Shown here: one piece after another, positions 43,928 to 46,316 of the stretch | How positions within the stretch are numbered: the first letter of the stretch is position 1 | Layout: each line of letters starts with the position of its first letter | Position numbers and translations under genes: made by a program | Notes under the pieces: generated by a model | Seen by the model: only the letters and a program-made list of their open reading frames with translations | Databases searched by the model: none | Told to the model about the DNA's origin: nothing | NCBI RefSeq assembly: GCF_900163635.1 | Contig: NZ_FUID01000096.1 | Coordinates: 1-46,316, forward strand | Reading direction: 5' to 3' | Origin: Leucobacter sp. 7(1) | GTDB lineage: Bacteria; Actinomycetota; Actinomycetes; Actinomycetales; Microbacteriaceae | Length of the DNA stretch: 46,316 nt

Positions 43928-43931
43928 CCAG

Positions 43932-44324
43932 ATGCCGGAGCCCCGCTCTCGCCGGCGGCCCGGTGAGAATCGTGAACACCTGATTGAGGCCGGACTCCAC
44001 GAGTTCGGCCTCTCGGGGTATCACGGCACCTCGACCGCGCGCATTGCAGCCCGCGCCGGAGTGCCGCAGCCGCACGTGTATGCGAACTTCCGCACCAAAC
44101 ACGAACTCTTCCTCGCGTGTGTGTCCGAGAGTGTGGCTCGGGTCCGCCTCGCGCAGCGTCTGCCCGGAGATGCGCTGCTCGTGTTCCAGGCTTTGGCGGC
44201 GATGCCGGATCCCGCACTTGGAGAGTCCCTGCGGACGCTTCTGACGCCACTGCGTGAGTATCTCGGTGCTGAGGGGTTTGCCGACCTCCTGGAGAGCGCC
44301 GCCACTCGGCTACTCAGCCTGTAG
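43932..44324 (+). CDS. Short TetR-family regulator
   Basis: A 130-residue protein. The N-terminal TetR DNA-binding domain is complete: EHLIEAGLHEFGLSGYHGTSTARIAARAGVPQPHVYANFRTKHELFLAC (about 14-62). The ligand-binding part is only ~65 residues, ending LLESAATRLLSL, about a third shorter than common TetR proteins (~190). It could be a natural short form or a frame cut early; no obvious continuation lies in the next 80 bases. It may regulate the neighbouring GNAT gene or mntH, but this is only proximity. Confidence 0.75.
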   Translation: MPEPRSRRRPGENREHLIEAGLHEFGLSGYHGTSTARIAARAGVPQPHVYANFRTKHELFLACVSESVARVRLAQRLPGDALLVFQALAAMPDPALGESLRTLLTPLREYLGAEGFADLLESAATRLLSL

Positions 44325-44393
44325 GGTGCGACTCGGTCAATAGGGCCAATTTGCACTCAGCTGACTGCGGCTTCACCTCTCAGTCGGTATTTG

Positions 44394-44412
44394 TTCGGCT
44401 AGTCTAACTTTA
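44394..44412 (+). promoter_or_regulatory. DtxR/IdeR-like dyad over the mntH -10 and start
   Basis: TTCGGCTAGTCTAACTTTA matches 14 of 19 positions of the IdeR/DtxR consensus TTAGGTTAGGCTAACCTAA and has an imperfect dyad around GCTAG-T-CTAAC. It contains the likely -10 TAGTCT (44400-44405), which ends six bases before the ATG at 44412. A metal-bound repressor here would block transcription of a leaderless mntH mRNA. The regulator could be MntR or another DtxR-family protein; none is in the window. Confidence 0.5.
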
Positions 44413-45686
44413 TGACCCGGCAACCCGAAGTCTCGGCCCCCCGCACCGCTGGTCCGAGCAGTATCCGACCTGCGCGCCGCGCCAGCGGGGTGGGGCTGCT
44501 CGGACCTGCCTTTGTTGCCGCGATTGCGTACGTCGACCCCGGGAACGTCGCGGCGAACCTCACCGCGGGTGCCGAGTACGGGTATCTACTGCTCTGGGTG
44601 CTTGTCGTCGCCAACGTCATGGCGATGCTTGTGCAGTACCTGTCGGCAAAGGTGGGGCTCGTGACCGGGCAGAGCCTGCCGGAGTTGCTGGGTGGCCGCA
44701 TGAGAACATGGCCGCGCCGACTCTACTGGCTGCAGGCCGAGCTTGTTGCCGCGGCCACGGACGTCGCCGAGGTGATCGGGGGAGCGCTCGCCCTGTATCT
44801 CCTCTTTGGGGTCCCACTGCCGCTGGGAGGCCTCATCGTGGGGCTTGTGTCCATGCTGCTGCTCACGATCCAGTCCAGGCGCGGGCAGCGCTCCTTCGAG
44901 TTTGTGGTGATTGGCCTGCTCGCGATCATCACGATCGGCTTCCTCGCCGGCCTACTCTTCAGCCCGCTCGATGGGCAGGGCATGCTCGAGGGTCTGGTGC
45001 CCCGCTTCCAGGGCACGCAGACCGTGCTGCTCGCTGCAAGTATGCTCGGGGCCACCGTGATGCCGCACGCGGTATACCTGCACTCGGCGCTCGCCCGGGA
45101 CCGACACGGTGCCGCGCACACGCCGAGCGGGCTCAGGCGGTTGCTCACGGTCACTCGCTGGGACGTTGGGCTGTCCTTGATTGTCGCCGGTGGCGTCAAT
45201 ATCGCAATGCTGCTGCTTGCCGCTGCGAGCCTCCGCGGCGTAGAGGGCACCGACACGATCGAGGGTGCCCACGCGGCCATTACCGACGCTCTCGGCCCCA
45301 CGATTGGCGTGGTCTTCGCCCTCGGCCTACTCGCCTCGGGACTCGCTTCCACCTCAGTCGGGTGCTACGCGGGCGCCACGATCATGTCGGGACTCCTGAA
45401 GGTCAGGATTCCTATGGTCGCTCGCCGGGCCATCACGCTGATCCCCGCGCTGATCATCCTCGCGATGGGCGTGGATCCCACGTGGGCACTAGTCATGAGC
45501 CAGGTGCTGCTCTCCCTCGGGCTCCCGTTCGCGCTCATTCCGCTCGCACGCCTCACCGAGAATAAGACGCTCATGGGGGTATTCCGCAACGGCACCGTCC
45601 TGCGCGTGATCACCTGGGTCGTGATTCTCCTCATCGTGGTTCTCAACCTGCTCCTCATCTGGCTCATCGCGACCGGCCAGGCGTAG
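44412..45686 (+). CDS. mntH: Nramp-family divalent metal transporter
   Basis: A 424-residue Nramp protein with about 11 helices. DPGN (42-45) in the first helix and MPHAVYLHS (217-225) in the sixth form the metal site; the Met of that motif helps select Mn2+ and other soft transition metals over Ca2+. It imports Mn2+ (and possibly Fe2+) with protons. There is no ribosome-binding site upstream, and the -10 TAGTCT is six bases from the ATG, predicting a leaderless transcript. A DtxR-like box overlaps the start. Confidence 0.95.
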   Translation: MTRQPEVSAPRTAGPSSIRPARRASGVGLLGPAFVAAIAYVDPGNVAANLTAGAEYGYLLLWVLVVANVMAMLVQYLSAKVGLVTGQSLPELLGGRMRTWPRRLYWLQAELVAAATDVAEVIGGALALYLLFGVPLPLGGLIVGLVSMLLLTIQSRRGQRSFEFVVIGLLAIITIGFLAGLLFSPLDGQGMLEGLVPRFQGTQTVLLAASMLGATVMPHAVYLHSALARDRHGAAHTPSGLRRLLTVTRWDVGLSLIVAGGVNIAMLLLAAASLRGVEGTDTIEGAHAAITDALGPTIGVVFALGLLASGLASTSVGCYAGATIMSGLLKVRIPMVARRAITLIPALIILAMGVDPTWALVMSQVLLSLGLPFALIPLARLTENKTLMGVFRNGTVLRVITWVVILLIVVLNLLLIWLIATGQA

Positions 45687-46316
45687 CGCTTCCACGCCAA
45701 GGCTTGGCCGTGTGAACCTTGAGGCGATTGAGTGGGATCTCACTACCTGGAGGCAGGGGTCCGCTACAGCAGCCCGCCTCCCAGCTACGTCCCGTGCCCT
45801 TTGCGCGCTCACGCGCCATCCCAGCCACTGTGTTCTACAGAACGGCTGTGCTCTTCAGAACGGCTGTGTTCTTCAGAACGGCTGTGTTCTTCAGAACGGC
45901 TGTGTTCTTCAGAACGGCTGTGCTCTTCAGAACGGCTGTGTTCCGTTGATTCTCAATGAGCCTCAGCCCTGTTGAGGGCCGCCCGATCGCTGCTCCCACG
46001 CCCGCCGCCTCACTGGGAAATCCGACCGGATAGAGCATCCCAGGTGATTCAGTCGTCCGAACGTAGCGGTCTTCTCGGGAATGAGTGGTGCTGGCGAAGA
46101 TTCGGCTCATTCTGGAGAAACCCCGCGCGCTTCGGCGCCGAGGACCGGGCGCCCCTCAGTGGCGTGGGGGGAGAGCCCGGCGTGGTACGGGTCCAGGACT
46201 GGCGCCGGATCACGGTTGGTGCGGGTTCACGGTTGGTGCGCGGCGGGTAGAGGGCGCTAGATGTACCCGGCCAGGACGTTGGTAGCGGCGAGCCTGGTTG
46301 AAATCACGAGAACCTC
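45687..46316. other. Gene-free stretch with 18-bp minisatellite
   Basis: After mntH the last 630 bases contain no frame with a recognisable domain. They hold the 18-bp array (45841-45948) and, near 46213-46244, two tandem copies of a CACGGTTGGTGCG motif. The small open frames here are repeat-driven. Confidence 0.6.
45841..45948. repeat. 18-bp minisatellite, six tandem copies
   Basis: AACGGCTGTGTTCTTCAG repeats at 45841, 45859, 45877, 45895, 45913 and 45931. Copies two to four are identical, copies one and five share a single C/T change, and copy six diverges at its end. A partial unit (CACTGTGTTCTACAG, 45826-45840) precedes it. It begins about 155 bases after mntH. Confidence 0.95.

Noticed and set aside
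45835..46110. Minus-strand frame encoding TAVLKN-type repeats
   Set aside because: It is a translation of the 18-bp minisatellite (18 is a multiple of three); no start signal or domain.

Overview
The window is a high-GC actinobacterial chromosome segment. Family-level clues are mycothiol synthesis (mshC), RbpA, a PafBC pair, an aa3 oxidase with the actinobacterial subunit CtaF, a DUF3043 protein and a DUF222-type HNH endonuclease tail. Overall gene content and order suggest a member of the Microbacteriaceae, possibly Leucobacter or a close relative; the genus is an inference from memory, not from a search. Coding density is high and most of the window is conserved housekeeping sequence.

Layout. 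1-1330: the 3' end of an HNH endonuclease gene, then about 930 bases without a gene that hold degenerate and hexanucleotide tandem repeats. 1331-7550: an FAD-linked oxidase and glutamyl-Q tRNA(Asp) synthetase separated by a 24-bp minisatellite, a SGNH hydrolase/GerW-family pair, a DEAD/DEAH-type helicase and a YbaK-type deacylase. 7609-7728: tRNA-Leu(GAG) with a strong terminator, then a 16-bp minisatellite touching the 3' end of an SDR gene. 8781-12341: M20 peptidase, uppP, mshC. 12342-13341: a 1-kb gene-free repeat island between convergent genes. 13342-24546: PAC2, HAD phosphatase, trmI, FKBP-like lipoprotein, pafB, pafC, tatC, helY, lnt, and rbpA on the opposite strand. 24888-32902: an SDR gene, a 58-nt palindrome, gltB-gltD, and an NAD(P)-binding protein. 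33025-39838: a lower-GC LAxTG surface protein, a methyltransferase, a TauE/SafE transporter, hisD-nrdR-pyrD and a DUF3043 membrane protein. 40000-45686: erpA, ctaC-ctaD-ctaF, a GNAT/TetR pair and mntH. 45687-46316: an 18-bp minisatellite and no gene.

The order M20 - uppP - mshC - PAC2 - trmI - pafBC - tatC - helY matches the Mycobacterium tuberculosis block Rv2141c-Rv2092c, and lnt/rbpA matches Rv2051c/Rv2050. What is missing stands out: the whole mpa-dop-pup-prcBA-pafA module between trmI and pafB, tatA between pafC and tatC, and a Ppm1 domain or gene after lnt.

Regulation visible in the sequence. At least eight genes have a TAGNCT-like -10 hexamer placed 6-8 nt before the start codon, the layout expected for leaderless mRNAs. 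mntH has a 19-bp dyad resembling a DtxR/IdeR-family box over its -10 and start codon.

I found no CRISPR array, no insertion sequence and no clear defence or biosynthetic cluster. The least explained parts are non-coding: five well-formed locus-specific minisatellites, further degenerate or hexanucleotide arrays, a pair of 56-bp imperfect palindromes around the repeat island, and one almost perfect 26-bp-arm palindrome.
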